Shown here: in pieces, positions 11,627 to 22,080 of the stretch
Layout of the letters: each line of letters opens with the position of its first letter
How positions within the stretch are numbered: the first letter of the stretch is position 1
Assembly: GCF_001714725.1 (NCBI RefSeq)
Contig: NZ_CP016447.1
Coordinates: 1,813,001 to 1,877,000 of the forward strand
Length of the DNA: 64,000 nucleotides
Origin: Acidovorax sp. RAC01
Lineage (GTDB): Bacteria > Pseudomonadota > Gammaproteobacteria > Burkholderiales > Burkholderiaceae_C
Reading direction: 5' to 3'
Position numbers and translations under genes: made by a program
The notes under the pieces: generated by a model
Told to the model about the DNA's origin: nothing
The model's database searches: none
What the model saw: the letters and a program-made list of their open reading frames with translations, nothing else

Positions 11627-12140
11627 GGTGGTGTGCTGGTTGAAAAACGCGCGGGCCGTGCCATCGCGACGGTCTGCAAAAAGGCCACCCTGTGGCAGCC
11701 CGTGAACGCTGCATTTTGCCTATCTGGACGTGGTCTGCACGTCTCCAACGCGGCAACCGATGCGAGATGTACGAAGGCGTTTCGCCATGTGTCAGGGCCC
11801 AGTCGCGCACATGACTGGCACGCCCCTGAATCGGTGGGTGATTACCCTGAACTGTTCCGCACAGCGGAATTGAAGGTTGGGCACGGCTGCCGTCGTCATT
11901 AAGCTGAATTTGTCATTGGCACACAGCCGCCCGCAACGCAGCAGTGGGTGCCCCGTGCGCCGAGGGCACGGTTGACGGGGCATGCCTGCGCGCTGGCAGC
12001 CCCCTGTTGCAGATCCACCCGGACCACAGGAGAACCACGATGCTTTCAAGCCCCCGCGCGGACACCCGGCACCCCCGGCCGCCGACTTCACAGCAGCATG
12101 CGCCATGCAACGCAGCATGCCTTGGGCGGAGGGCGCACTG
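11627..12140. other. Regulatory gap upstream of the first Liv operon
   Basis: About 510 bases without a credible gene. It holds the IclR-type palindrome at 11855-11869 and must contain the promoter of the liv operon. Small ORFs here have no family features. Confidence 0.55.
11855..11869. promoter_or_regulatory. IclR-family operator candidate upstream of liv operon
   Basis: TTCCGCACAGCGGAA is a perfect 6-3-6 palindrome of the type bound by many IclR-family regulators. It lies 272 bases before the first permease gene. An IclR regulator is encoded at 21101-21922, at the far end of the facing catabolic block. Confidence 0.6.
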
Positions 12141-13004
12141 ATGGACCTGTTCCTGCAGCAAGTGCTCAACGGCCTCACGCTGGGCGGCATCTACAGCCTG
12201 GTGGCGCTGGGGCTGACGCTGGTGTACGGCATCCTGCACGTGCCCAACTTTGCCCACGGCGCGTTCTACATGGCCGGTGCCTTCGTGTCGTGGCACCTGA
12301 TGGCCGCGTGGGGCTTCAACTACTGGGTGGCCATGGCGGGCTCGGCGCTGGCGGTGGCCGTGATCGGCGTGCTGTCGGAGCGGCTGGTGTTCCACCCGCT
12401 GCGCAATGCCTCGGGCCTGCACCCGATGATCGCGGCCATCGGGGTGCTGCTGTTTCTGGAGGCCGGCGCGCAGGCCATCTGGGGAGCGGACTTCCACCGC
12501 ATGCAGACGCCCTACACCGGCATCATCGACCTGGCTGGCGTCACCGCGCCGGTGCAGCGTTTGCTCATCATCGCGGCGGCGTTTGTGCTGATGGTGGTGC
12601 TGCACCTGTTCCTCACGCGCACGGTGATGGGCTCCACCATCATCGCCATGGCGCAAAACCGCGATGGCGCTTCGCTGGTGGGCATTGATGCCAACCGCGT
12701 GGCCATGCTCACGTTTGCCATCTCGGGCATCCTCGCGGCCATTGCCGCCACGCTGTATGCGCCCATCAACCTCGTGTACCCGGCCATGGGGCACCTGGTG
12801 ATCACCAAGGCGTTCGTGATCATCATCCTGGGCGGCATGGGCAGTGTGCCGGGGGCCATCATCGGCGGGCTCATCATCGGTTTTGCCGAGAGCTTCGGGG
12901 CCTTCTACATCTCCACCGACTACAAGGACATCATCGCTTTCGCGCTGCTGGTGGCCATCCTGTCGGTGCGCCCGCAGGGCCTGTTCACCAAGGGAGCGCA
13001 CTGA
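12141..13004 (+). CDS. Branched-chain amino acid-type ABC transporter permease (LivH-like)
   Basis: The 287-residue inner-membrane permease has about eight helices. The N-terminal QQVLNGLTLGGIYSLVALGLTL and VPNFAHGAFYM are hallmarks of the LivH subfamily, and the cytoplasmic loop LVGIDANRVAMLTFAISG couples to the ATPase. The start ATG at 12141 follows GGCGGAGGG; the longer upstream reading has no conserved residues. It is the first of five genes in a Liv operon. Such systems import branched amino acids, amides or aromatic acids, and the facing CoA-ligase block suggests an organic acid, which is inference. Confidence 0.9.
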   Translation: MDLFLQQVLNGLTLGGIYSLVALGLTLVYGILHVPNFAHGAFYMAGAFVSWHLMAAWGFNYWVAMAGSALAVAVIGVLSERLVFHPLRNASGLHPMIAAIGVLLFLEAGAQAIWGADFHRMQTPYTGIIDLAGVTAPVQRLLIIAAAFVLMVVLHLFLTRTVMGSTIIAMAQNRDGASLVGIDANRVAMLTFAISGILAAIAATLYAPINLVYPAMGHLVITKAFVIIILGGMGSVPGAIIGGLIIGFAESFGAFYISTDYKDIIAFALLVAILSVRPQGLFTKGAH

Positions 13005-13006
13005 CC

Positions 13007-14050
13007 ATGGCACACCTTGAAGGCAAATGGGGCTGGGCGCTGCTGTTCGCGGCGGGCCTGGCGTTTCCCCTGCTGGCGCGCAACGACTATCACCTCACGG
13101 TGATGGGCACGGCGTACATCTTCGCCATCGCCACCATCGGGCTGAACCTCATCACCGGCTACACGGGCCAGTTCAACCTGGCGCACAGCGGCTTCATGGC
13201 CGTGGGGGCCTACACCGTGGGCATCCTCACGGTGGACCACCAGGTGCCTTTCTGGGTGGCATTCGCGCTGTCGGGCGTGGTCACCACGGTGCTGGGGTTC
13301 TTCATCGGCATCCTGTCGCTCAGGCTCAAGGGCCACTACTTCTCGATCTTCACGCTGTGCGTGGGCTACATCATGTTTCTGGTGATCGAGAAGTGGGAGA
13401 GCCTCACGCACGGCACCGTGGGCATCATCGGCATCCCGGCGCCGTCGCCCATTGGCGGCATCACGTTCGACACGCCGCTGGCGCTGTACTACCTGGCGTT
13501 CTTTTGGCTGGTGGTGGGCATGTGGGCCATGCGCCGCATCGTCAATTCACTGCTGGGCCGCACCTTCATGGCGATTCGCAACAGCGACGATCTGGCCGAA
13601 TCACTGGGCATCAACCTCATGCGCAACAAGGTGCTGGCGTTCATGCTGTCGGTGTTTTACGCCGGCCTGGCGGGCGGGCTGTATGCGGGCTATGTGCGCT
13701 TCATCGGGCCGGGCGTGGCGGGCGTGGAGCACACCTTCGACATGACCATGTACATGATCATCGGCGGGCTGGGCACGCTGCTGGGGCCGCTGCTGGGCGC
13801 GCTGGCCATGCCGTGGCTCACGCAGTATCTGCAGTTCCTGCAGGAGTACCGGTTCCTGGTGTTCGGGCCCATCCTGGTGTTGCTGGTCATCTTTGTGCCG
13901 CACGGCATCGTGGGCACCTACCTGGGCTGGCGCGCGAGGCGGGCTGCGCAGCAGGCCAGCCCGGCGGTGGCCGCACCGGCCACCCCACGCACCGGCGCGC
14001 GCAGCACCGCGGCAGCGGCGGCGGCGGCTTCAGGAGGTGACCATGCTTGA
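13007..14050 (+). CDS. Branched-chain amino acid-type ABC transporter permease (LivM-like)
   Basis: The 347-residue second permease subunit carries the family motif NLITGYTGQFNLAHSGFMAVGAY near residue 47 and the coupling loop IRNSDDLAESLGINLMRNKVLAF. It pairs with the LivH-like subunit to form the membrane channel. It begins two bases after the previous stop, so the two are probably translated together. The C-terminus after the last helix is an Ala/Pro-rich tail of about 30 residues. Its last eight bases overlap the start of the ATPase gene. Confidence 0.9.
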   Translation: MAHLEGKWGWALLFAAGLAFPLLARNDYHLTVMGTAYIFAIATIGLNLITGYTGQFNLAHSGFMAVGAYTVGILTVDHQVPFWVAFALSGVVTTVLGFFIGILSLRLKGHYFSIFTLCVGYIMFLVIEKWESLTHGTVGIIGIPAPSPIGGITFDTPLALYYLAFFWLVVGMWAMRRIVNSLLGRTFMAIRNSDDLAESLGINLMRNKVLAFMLSVFYAGLAGGLYAGYVRFIGPGVAGVEHTFDMTMYMIIGGLGTLLGPLLGALAMPWLTQYLQFLQEYRFLVFGPILVLLVIFVPHGIVGTYLGWRARRAAQQASPAVAAPATPRTGARSTAAAAAAASGGDHA

Positions 14051-14793
14051 GATCAGCCACCTCACCAAGCGCTTTGGCGGCCTGGCGGCGGTCAACGATG
14101 TGAGCACCACCATCGAGCCGGGCAAGATCAACGCGATCATCGGCCCCAACGGTGCGGGCAAGACGACGTTCTTCAACCTCATCAGCGGCACGCACCGGCC
14201 CACGTCGGGCACCATCACGCTCGACGGGCGCGACGTGACGGCGCTGCGCACCGACGAGGTGGCGCGCCTGGGCGTGGCGCGCACCTTCCAGACCACGGCG
14301 CTGTTTGACATGGCCAGCGTGCTCGACAACCTCATCGTCGGCCACCGGCTGCGCACCCGGTCGGGCCTGCTGGATGTGCTGCGCAACTCCAGCCTGCTGC
14401 GCGAGGAAGAGCGCATCTGCCGCGAGAAGGCGCGCGACGCGCTGAACTTTGTGGGCCTGTCGCACCTGGAAAACCGCATGGCGGGCGACATCTCGCAAGA
14501 GGAGCGCAAGCGCGTGGCCTTTGCGCTGGCGCTTGCCACCGGCCCGCGCCTGCTGCTGCTCGACGAACCCGCGGGCGGCGTGAACCCCGACGAAACCGAA
14601 GGCCTGGCCCACCTCATCCGCAAGATGGTGGGCAGCGGCCTCACCGTGTGCCTGATCGAACACAAGATGAACATGATCATGAGCCTGGCCGACAAGATCA
14701 TGGTGCTGAACTACGGCGAGAAGATCGCCGAGGGCACGCCCGCCGAGATCCGCGCCAACCCTGCCGTCATCGACGCCTACCTGGGGAGCGAGC

Positions 14794-14807
<14 letters not shown>
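14043..14807 (+). CDS. ABC transporter ATP-binding protein (LivG-like)
   Basis: The 254-residue cytoplasmic ATPase has Walker [10 protein letters not shown] near residue 34, the Q-loop in [10 protein letters not shown], and Walker [14 protein letters not shown] near 173. The signature loop reads ISQEERKRV, a departure from the canonical LSxGQ seen in most relatives, and the switch His is in CLIEHKM. LivG-type features (VARTFQ, a long helical insert after it) separate it from LivF. It overlaps the LivM-like gene by 8 bases and the LivF-like gene by 14. Confidence 0.9.
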
Positions 14808-15501
<694 letters not shown>

Positions 15502-15572
15502 CCCTTCCCCGCTCCCATCGCTCCCATCGCTCCCATTTGACCCCCGAGACCAACCCCCAAGGAGACATCCGC

Positions 15573-16751
15573 ATGATGACGAAACGCAAGACCCTTCTTC
15601 GACTCGGTGCCAGCGCCCTTGCCGTGGCTGCACTGCTGGGTGCCAGCGGCACCGCCTTTGCCCAGCAGGTCGTCAAGATCGGCTACTCGGGCCCCTTGAG
15701 CGGTGGCGCGGCGCTGTACGGCAAGAACGTGCTCAGCGGCATGGAGATGGCCGTGGCAGAAATCAACGCCAAGGGGCTTGAGGTGGGCGGCCAGAAGGTC
15801 AAGCTCGAGATCGTGGCGCTGGACGACAAGTACAACCCGTCCGAGACCGCCATCAACACCCAGCGCCTGGTGCAGGAGCACAAGGCGCCTGCCGTGCTGG
15901 TGCCGCACTCGGGCGGCAGCTTTGCGGTGATGGCCACCAACGAGGCGCAGAAGGTGCTGCTGCTGTCCTACACCAGCGTGCCGCAGATCACCGAGCGCAA
16001 CAACAAGCTCACGCTGCGCATCCCGCCCGAGTTCACCTCGTACATCAAGCCGTTTGTGAACCACGCGATGACCAAGTACGGCAAGAACGTGGCCATTGCC
16101 AACGCCGACCATGACTACGCCAAGGCCTGGACAGCCGCCTTCAAGCCTGCATGGGAAGCCGCAGGCGGCAAGGTGGTGGCCGAGAACCCCATGTCGTACA
16201 ACCGCGCGACCGACTTCTACAGCGGCGTGAGCCGCGTGCTGGCTTCCAAGCCCGACGTGCTGTTTGTGGGCGGCGCCTCCGAACCCACGGGCCTGGTGAT
16301 CAAGCAGGCGCGGGAGCTGGGCTTCAAGGGCGGCTTCGTCATCATCGACCAGGCCAAGATGGACGAGATCGGCAAGATCACCGGCGGCTATGGCCCGCTG
16401 GAAGGCTCCATCGGCGTGCTGCCGGTGGTGGAAGACAGCACGCCCGTGACCAAGGCGTTTGTCGAGCGCTTCCGCAAGGTCAACCCCGGGCGTGACCCGA
16501 GCAGCGAGGTGTCGCTGAACTACACCACCGTGCACGCCACGGCGCTGGCCATGAAGCTGGCCGGCAGCACCACCGACGCCACCGCCATCCGCGCGCAACT
16601 GGACAAGGCCTTCAAGAGCCTGCCTCCCGAACACAACCCGCACGAGATGAACGGCGTGGACGCACGCGGTGGCTCCACCGCCAACACGCGCGTGGCGATT
16701 GTCGAAGGCGGCAAGGTCAAGGAGATTCGCCTGGAAGCGCTGGCCAAGTAA
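15573..16751 (+). CDS. Periplasmic substrate-binding protein of Liv-type ABC system
   Basis: The 392-residue type-I periplasmic binding protein (Peripla_BP_6 fold) has a signal peptide cleaved after AFA (residue 30). Mature features are VVKIGYSGPLSGG, the AVLVPHSGGSFAVMA ligand-site region and a hinge near NADHDYAKAWTAAFKPAW. The start at 15573 follows a strong AAGGAGA; a second ATG follows at once. Being last in the operon, it may also be expressed from a local promoter. The ligand is unknown: the family binds amino acids, amides or aromatic carboxylates. Confidence 0.9.
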   Translation: MMTKRKTLLRLGASALAVAALLGASGTAFAQQVVKIGYSGPLSGGAALYGKNVLSGMEMAVAEINAKGLEVGGQKVKLEIVALDDKYNPSETAINTQRLVQEHKAPAVLVPHSGGSFAVMATNEAQKVLLLSYTSVPQITERNNKLTLRIPPEFTSYIKPFVNHAMTKYGKNVAIANADHDYAKAWTAAFKPAWEAAGGKVVAENPMSYNRATDFYSGVSRVLASKPDVLFVGGASEPTGLVIKQARELGFKGGFVIIDQAKMDEIGKITGGYGPLEGSIGVLPVVEDSTPVTKAFVERFRKVNPGRDPSSEVSLNYTTVHATALAMKLAGSTTDATAIRAQLDKAFKSLPPEHNPHEMNGVDARGGSTANTRVAIVEGGKVKEIRLEALAK

Positions 16752-16983
16752 GCCGCAACGGGGCGCGGGCGCGCAGGCGGCGTCCGTGTTGCCCAAGGCT
16801 GATCAGGGCCGACGCAGAACCCACCCAGGGCCTGGTCAGTGCAAACTTCAAGCGTTTTAGGCCGCCAGGGCAGGATGTGTAAGCCTTTGTTGCTATCAAT
16901 AAAGTAGCAATAAAAGCAAGGGCAGTGGCGGCGCGGTTTCCCGGCCGCCGGCCGCCCTTTGCGGCCCGTCCTTGGCCTTGCTG
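16752..16983. other. Intergenic region between convergent operons
   Basis: Contains a reverse-oriented copy of repeat family B (16846-16909). No terminator hairpin with a T-run was recognised. Confidence 0.5.
16846..16909 (-). repeat. Dispersed repeat family B, copy 2
   Basis: Read on the minus strand, it starts TTGCTACTTTATTGATAGCA and ends GGCGGCCTAAAACGCTTGAA, matching the head (TGCTA...TAGC) and tail (GGCC...TTGAA) of the other copies. Confidence 0.65.
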
Positions 16984-18687
16984 TCAGCCCGCAATGCCGG
17001 CCGCGGGCGCCGTTGCACCGCTGGCCGCGGCACGTTCCCGGTCCTGCAGCTCGCGCCACTGCACCTTGCCCGTGCCCGACTTGGGCAGGCTGCCCACAAA
17101 CTGCACAATGCGCGGGCTCTTGTACGCCGCCATGTGCTGGTGGCTCCAGTCGATCACGTCCTGTTCGGTGACCTGGCCCTGGTAGCCATCGCGCAGCACC
17201 ACCACGGCCTTCACGGTCTCGCCGCGTTTTTCATCCTGTGCGGCAATCACGCACACCTCGAGGATGGCGGGGTGGGCGTACATCATGGCCTCGACCTCTG
17301 CCGGCCAGACCTTGTAGCCCGACGCATTGATCATGCGTTTGAGCCGGTCCACCATGAAGAAGTAGCCGTCCTCGTCCACCTGCGCCAGGTCGCCTGTGCG
17401 CAGAAAGCGCTTGCCGTCGAGGGTGATGAAGCTGTCGGCCGTGGCCTGCGGGTTGTTCCAGTAGCCCTGCATCACCTGCGGGCCGTGCACCACGATCTCG
17501 CCGGTCTCGCCCGGGGGCAGCTCGGCCAACGTGACCGGGTCCACCACGCGCGCATCCACGTCAAACACGGGTATGCCCAGGCACTGCGGCTTGGGCCGGT
17601 GCGGCGGGTTGATGTGCGTGGCGGCCATGGTTTCCGACATGCCGTAGCCCTCCACGTACTCCAGCCCTGTCAGCTCGCGCAGGCGCTGCGCCACCGCCTT
17701 GGGCATGGCCGCGCCGCCGCCGCGCACGGCCTGCAGGCTGGAGATGTCGTACTCGCCCAGCCGCGGGTTGGCCAGAAAGTCGACCACCATGGTCGAGATG
17801 GCCTGCCAGATGCTGATGCGGTAGCGCTGCATGAGCTGCGCGGCGGCATCGCGGTCCCACCGGGGCAGCACCACCACGGTGGCGCCGATGAACAGCGGCC
17901 CGTTCATGCTGCCCGACAGGCCCGTGACGTGGAACAGCGGCAGCACCGCCAGATAAGTTGAATCCTGCGTGCGCGCAAACCACTGCGCCCCGCCCACCAG
18001 CGTGCTCATGGCGCTGCGGTGGGTGTGCATGCAGCCCTTGGGGTGGCCGGTGGTGCCCGAGGTGTAGGGCATCACGCACAGGTCGTCTGGCCCCGCCGTC
18101 AGCGGGCCGGGCACGCACTGGCGCGCCAGCATGTCCGTCCACAGCGTGACGCCCGGTGCGTCGATGGCCTGGCGCGGTGCCGATACAAAGGCCGGCACGG
18201 GCAGGTCGGTGGGCACCTGCAGGTAGTCGCTGTACGCGGCCACCACCACATGCTGCAGCCCGCCGGCTTCGCCCACCAGCGGCTGGGCGTGCGCGTGCAG
18301 GTCCTGCGCCACAAAGGCCACCGTGGCGCCGCTGTCGTGCACGTAGTGGCGCAGCTCGTCGGTCAGGTTCATGGGGTTCACCGGCACCACCACCGCGTTG
18401 GCGCGCAGGATGCCGTAGAACGCCAGGATCCACTGCGGGCTGTTCTGCATGTACAGCAGCACGCGGTCGCCGGCCTTCACGCCGCAGTGCTGCTGCAGGT
18501 AGCCCGCAATCTGCTCGGCCTGCTGCTCGAACTGCCGGAAGGTCACCTGCGTGTCGTAGAACACCAGGTAGGGCTTGTCGGGGTAGCGCGCGGCAGACAC
18601 CTGCGCGTTGTGGAACAGGTGGGTCTGCGGCAGCGTGAGGTGGCGTGGCAGGCCGGGCGGCCAGTGGGCTAGGTGGCGGTCAGACAT
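16984..18687 (-). CDS. AMP-forming acyl-CoA synthetase (fatty/aromatic acid:CoA ligase)
   Basis: The 567-residue ANL-superfamily enzyme has the AMP-binding loop YTSGTTGHPKG near residue 212, YGMSETMAATH (A5), the YFFMVDRLKRMINASGYKVWP hinge region (A7-A8) and the catalytic Lys in PKSGTGKVQW (A10) near the C-terminus. It activates a carboxylic acid to its CoA thioester in two steps via an acyl-adenylate. The substrate cannot be deduced; medium- to long-chain or alicyclic acids are typical. It is the last gene of a minus-strand block with an acyl-CoA dehydrogenase and an SDR, and an ABC importer operon faces it. Confidence 0.9.
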   Translation of the reverse strand: MSDRHLAHWPPGLPRHLTLPQTHLFHNAQVSAARYPDKPYLVFYDTQVTFRQFEQQAEQIAGYLQQHCGVKAGDRVLLYMQNSPQWILAFYGILRANAVVVPVNPMNLTDELRHYVHDSGATVAFVAQDLHAHAQPLVGEAGGLQHVVVAAYSDYLQVPTDLPVPAFVSAPRQAIDAPGVTLWTDMLARQCVPGPLTAGPDDLCVMPYTSGTTGHPKGCMHTHRSAMSTLVGGAQWFARTQDSTYLAVLPLFHVTGLSGSMNGPLFIGATVVVLPRWDRDAAAQLMQRYRISIWQAISTMVVDFLANPRLGEYDISSLQAVRGGGAAMPKAVAQRLRELTGLEYVEGYGMSETMAATHINPPHRPKPQCLGIPVFDVDARVVDPVTLAELPPGETGEIVVHGPQVMQGYWNNPQATADSFITLDGKRFLRTGDLAQVDEDGYFFMVDRLKRMINASGYKVWPAEVEAMMYAHPAILEVCVIAAQDEKRGETVKAVVVLRDGYQGQVTEQDVIDWSHQHMAAYKSPRIVQFVGSLPKSGTGKVQWRELQDRERAAASGATAPAAGIAG

Positions 18688-18728
18688 GCGGTGCGTCAGA
18701 ACCTGTTCTTAGGGGTGATGGCGGGCAC

Positions 18729-19955
18729 TCAGCCGCGCTGGAGGTGCCGGGCCAGTTCGTCCTTGGCGATGGCGTTGCGGTGCACTTCGTCGGGGCCGTC
18801 GGCAAAGCGCAGCGTGCGCGCCTGTGCATACGCTGCCGCCAGCGGGAAGTCGTCGCTCACGCCGCCGCCGCCGTGCACCTGCATCGCCCAGTCGATCACC
18901 TGGCAGGCCATGGCGGGCGCGGCCACCTTGATCATCGCGATCTCCTTGCGCGCCACCTTGTTGCCCACCGTGTCCATCATCTGCGCAGCGTTCAGCACCA
19001 GAAAGCGCGCCTGGTCGATCAGGATGCGCGCGTTGGCAATGCGCTCGCGCGTCACGCCCTGGTCCGCCACCTTGCGGCCAAACGCAGTGCGCGACAGGGC
19101 CCGCTGGCACATCAGCTCCAGCGCGCGCTCGGCCACGCCGATCAGGCGCATGCAGTGGTGGATGCGCCCGGGGCCCAGGCGCCCCTGGGCAATCTCGAAG
19201 CCGCGGCCCTCGCCCAGCAGGATGTTCTCGACCGGCACGCGCACGTTCTCAAAGCTCACCTCGCCATGGCCGTGCGGCGCATGGTCGTAGCCAAACACCG
19301 ACAGCGCGCGCTCCATCGTCACGCCGGGCGTGTCCATGGGCACGAGGATCATCGACTGTTGCTGGTGGCGGTTGATGTGGTCGGGGTCCGTCTTGCCCAT
19401 CACGATGAGGATCTGGCAGCGCGGGTCGGGCGCGCCCGATGTCCACCACTTGCGGCCGTTGATCACGTAGTGGTCGCCGTCGCGCGTGATGCGCGCCTCG
19501 ATGTTGGTGGCGTCCGACGAGGCCACGTCGGGCTCCGTCATGGCAAAGGCCGAGCGGATGGTGCCGTCGAGCAGCGGCAGCAGCCAGCGCTGCTGCTGCG
19601 CGGGCGTGGCGTAGCGGGCCAGCGTCTCCATGTTGCCGGTGTCTGGCGCAGCGCAATTGAAGGCCTCGGGGGCGATGTGCGAGCGGCCCATGATCTCGCA
19701 CAGCGGCGCGTATTCGAGATTGGTCAGCCCCGCACCCAGATCGGACTCGGGCAGGAACAGGTTCCACAGCCCTTGGGCGCGCGCAGCGGCCTTGAGCTTC
19801 TCCATCACCCGGGTGGGCTGCCAGGGGTTGCCCGCCTTGCGGTTCTCGGCCACCTCGTGGTGGTACACGGCCTCGGCCGGGTAGATGTGCTCCTCCATGA
19901 ACGCCGTCAGGCGCTGCTGCAGGTCGATGACCTTGGGTGAGTAGGTGAAGTCCAT
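18729..19955 (-). CDS. Acyl-CoA dehydrogenase (FadE/ACAD11-like)
   Basis: The 408-residue flavoprotein oxidises an acyl-CoA to its 2-enoyl-CoA. The FAD/acyl pocket segment [16 protein letters not shown] lies near residue 145, [18 protein letters not shown] follows, and the C-terminal helical domain holds [15 protein letters not shown] and [11 protein letters not shown]. The N-terminal [19 protein letters not shown] is typical of the ACAD10/11 clade. The start at 19955 has AAAGGA upstream, so the 17-residue in-frame extension was dropped. It lies 41 bases upstream of the CoA ligase and is presumably cotranscribed. Confidence 0.9.
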   Translation of the reverse strand: MDFTYSPKVIDLQQRLTAFMEEHIYPAEAVYHHEVAENRKAGNPWQPTRVMEKLKAAARAQGLWNLFLPESDLGAGLTNLEYAPLCEIMGRSHIAPEAFNCAAPDTGNMETLARYATPAQQQRWLLPLLDGTIRSAFAMTEPDVASSDATNIEARITRDGDHYVINGRKWWTSGAPDPRCQILIVMGKTDPDHINRHQQQSMILVPMDTPGVTMERALSVFGYDHAPHGHGEVSFENVRVPVENILLGEGRGFEIAQGRLGPGRIHHCMRLIGVAERALELMCQRALSRTAFGRKVADQGVTRERIANARILIDQARFLVLNAAQMMDTVGNKVARKEIAMIKVAAPAMACQVIDWAMQVHGGGGVSDDFPLAAAYAQARTLRFADGPDEVHRNAIAKDELARHLQRG

Positions 19956-20075
19956 GGGGGAGTCCTTTGCGGGAAAAGCTTGCGGAATGGCTGCGCGGGC
20001 TGGCACAGCGCAGCGCGGGCCACTGCGGCCCTGAGAGGGCCCTGCGCGCCGGCGGCTGCAGGGCCGGTGTGGGTG

Positions 20076-20849
20076 TCAGATCAGGCTGGCACCGCCGTCC
20101 ACCACGATCGATTCACCGGTGATGTGGCGCGACGCATTGGACGCCAGGAACACCACCGCGCCCTTGAGGTCCTCTTCGCCGCCAATGCGGCGCAGCGGCG
20201 TGCGCTCCACCATCGCGGGGCCGAGCTTTTCGATCAGGCCGCTGGCCATCTTGCTGGGGAAAAAGCCCGGGCAGATCGCGTTGACGCGGATGCCGTAGTG
20301 CCCCCACTCAGAAGCCAGCGTGCGTGCAAAGTGGATGGCCGCGGCCTTGGAGGTGTTGTAGGCAATGGTGTTCATGCCGGGCGGCGTGCCCTTGAGGCCC
20401 GCCACCGACGCGGTGACGATGATGCTGCCCTTGCCGCGCGGGATCATGCAGCGCTTGCCCACTTCGCGCGACAGGAAGAACGGCGCGCTCACGTTCAGAT
20501 CCATTACCTTGTGCCAGGCAGCGTCCGGATAGTCCTCGGCCTTTGCGCCCCAGGTGGCACCGGCGTTGTTCACCAGGATGTCGATGGTGCCAAAGCGTTC
20601 GATGACCTGGTCCACCAGGCCGGGGATGCCTTCGGTCTTTTGCAGGTCGTTCACCACCGTGAGCACTTCGTAGCCCATGCCTTCCAGGTGCGCCTTGGCC
20701 TCAGCCAGCTCGTCGGCCTTGCGTGCACTGATGGCCAGTTTGGCGCCCATCTCGCCCAGGGCCTCGGCCATCTGCAGGCCCAGCCCGCGCGAGCCGCCGG
20801 TCACGAGGGCCACCTGGCCGGTCAGATCAAAAAGTTGTCGCACGCTCAT
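20076..20849 (-). CDS. Short-chain dehydrogenase/reductase
   Basis: The 257-residue Rossmann-fold oxidoreductase has the cofactor loop TGGSRGLG (near residue 18), NNAG, the catalytic Ser in TASVAG and YNTSK (Tyr and Lys), and IRVNAICPG. The Arg after the glycine loop favours NADP(H), but this is weak evidence. The start at 20849 follows AAGGAGA; the track extension upstream is non-conserved. In this block it would act on a 3-hydroxyacyl-CoA or a ketone produced after the dehydrogenase step. Confidence 0.88.
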   Translation of the reverse strand: MSVRQLFDLTGQVALVTGGSRGLGLQMAEALGEMGAKLAISARKADELAEAKAHLEGMGYEVLTVVNDLQKTEGIPGLVDQVIERFGTIDILVNNAGATWGAKAEDYPDAAWHKVMDLNVSAPFFLSREVGKRCMIPRGKGSIIVTASVAGLKGTPPGMNTIAYNTSKAAAIHFARTLASEWGHYGIRVNAICPGFFPSKMASGLIEKLGPAMVERTPLRRIGGEEDLKGAVVFLASNASRHITGESIVVDGGASLI

Positions 20850-21100
20850 GGGGTGTCTCCTTGCAGGAATGGGGTTGCCGAAGTGCTGGTGCAGGCGGCG
20901 CTGACGCATCGCGCGATGCGCCAGGCCGTGTGTTGATTGCCGGGGTCATGCTAGCGATGGCGCGCTGCGCTGGCTGTCACCTTGGACACTCGACGCCCGC
21001 GGCGCAAGGGCGCGCGCAGGGCACGCCTGACGCGGGTCATGCCAGGGAAGGCGCGGTGGAGCGGCACCGCAAACAAGCGGTGCCTGCGGTGCAGCTGTGC

Positions 21101-21922
21101 TCAGCGGTACAGCGCCGTCTCAATGCGCGCCACCACCTCGATCAGGCGGGGGCGCACCTCGTTGAGCAGCAGGTCCTGCGTGGTGCTGTTCGATGGGCCG
21201 CCGCAGCTGATCACCATGGCCGGCAGGCCGCCGCCGGGCTGGAAGCAACGGGCAATGGCGTTCACGTTTTTCTGCCACTGGCCGAACGACGTGGCCACGT
21301 TCAGGTGGCGGTAGTCGTGCAGCGCCTGGTCGATGTCGCGCTGTGCAGCAGGCCACGCGGCCTCGTCGCGCAGGCGTATCTGGCGCAGCAGTTCGGCGCG
21401 TTCGTCGGGTGGCGCGGCAGCCAGCCAGGCGCGGCCCATGGCCGATGTCGCCAGCGATATGCGCGAGCCCACGTCCAGGCTTTGCGTGTGCGGCGCGGGG
21501 TTGCGGCAGTTCTCGACATAGATCATCGAGAGCCGGTCGCGCGTGCCCATGGAGACTTCGGCGCGCGCGAAGTCGGCCAGCTCCTGCATCAGCGGGCGGG
21601 CCACCTGCCGCACGTCCATGCGCGCCAGCATCGAGCTGCCCAGCGACAGCGTGGCCGTGCCCAGCCGGTACTTGCCCTGCTCGGGCACATGGATCAGGTA
21701 ACCGAGCTGCGTGAGCGTGGCCGTCAGGCGCGACACGGTGGACTTGGGCAGCCGGCAGCGCTGGGCGATGTCCTGGTTGCCCAGCAGTTTGTCGCCTGCG
21801 CGAAAGCAGGCCAGCACATCCAGGCCGCGTGCCAGTGCGGTCACGAAATGGCGGTCCGCAGGGGCTGCGGTGGTGGCGGTGCAGGCGGCTTCCCGGGTGC
21901 ATGCAGGGTGGGGCGGCAGCAT
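21101..21922 (-). CDS. IclR-family transcriptional regulator
   Basis: The 273-residue regulator has an N-terminal winged helix (FVTALARGLDVLACF, then IAQRCRLPKSTVSRLTATL, residues about 25-75) and a C-terminal GAF-like effector domain (ARMDVRQVARPLMQEL, SLATSAMGRAWLAA, VNAIARCF). It is the distal gene of the catabolic block and the best candidate to bind the TTCCGC-type palindrome at 11855. The start could also be at 21943 (six residues longer); neither start has a clear ribosome-binding site. It is divergent from the YihY gene. Confidence 0.88.
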   Translation of the reverse strand: MLPPHPACTREAACTATTAAPADRHFVTALARGLDVLACFRAGDKLLGNQDIAQRCRLPKSTVSRLTATLTQLGYLIHVPEQGKYRLGTATLSLGSSMLARMDVRQVARPLMQELADFARAEVSMGTRDRLSMIYVENCRNPAPHTQSLDVGSRISLATSAMGRAWLAAAPPDERAELLRQIRLRDEAAWPAAQRDIDQALHDYRHLNVATSFGQWQKNVNAIARCFQPGGGLPAMVISCGGPSNSTTQDLLLNEVRPRLIEVVARIETALYR

Positions 21923-22080
21923 GCGGCCATTATGTTGGCGCATGTGTCGGGCAGGTGTCACCACAGGTACTGCCTGCGCCGCGCCTGGGTACGCCCTTGG
22001 CATGCCTGTCGGATGCCGCCTACCGCATCAAGGGCCAACGCAGGATGGCGCTGTCGCCGCGCAGCGCGTACGCTCCCACC

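Noticed and set aside
12000..12140. In-frame N-terminal extension of the LivH-like permease
   Set aside because: Non-conserved Pro/Arg-rich residues; GGCGGAGGG lies just before ATG 12141, where homology starts.
15511..15537. CGCTCCCAT repeated three times after livF
   Set aside because: Too short to assign a role; may be simple slippage. Noted only as a local microrepeat.
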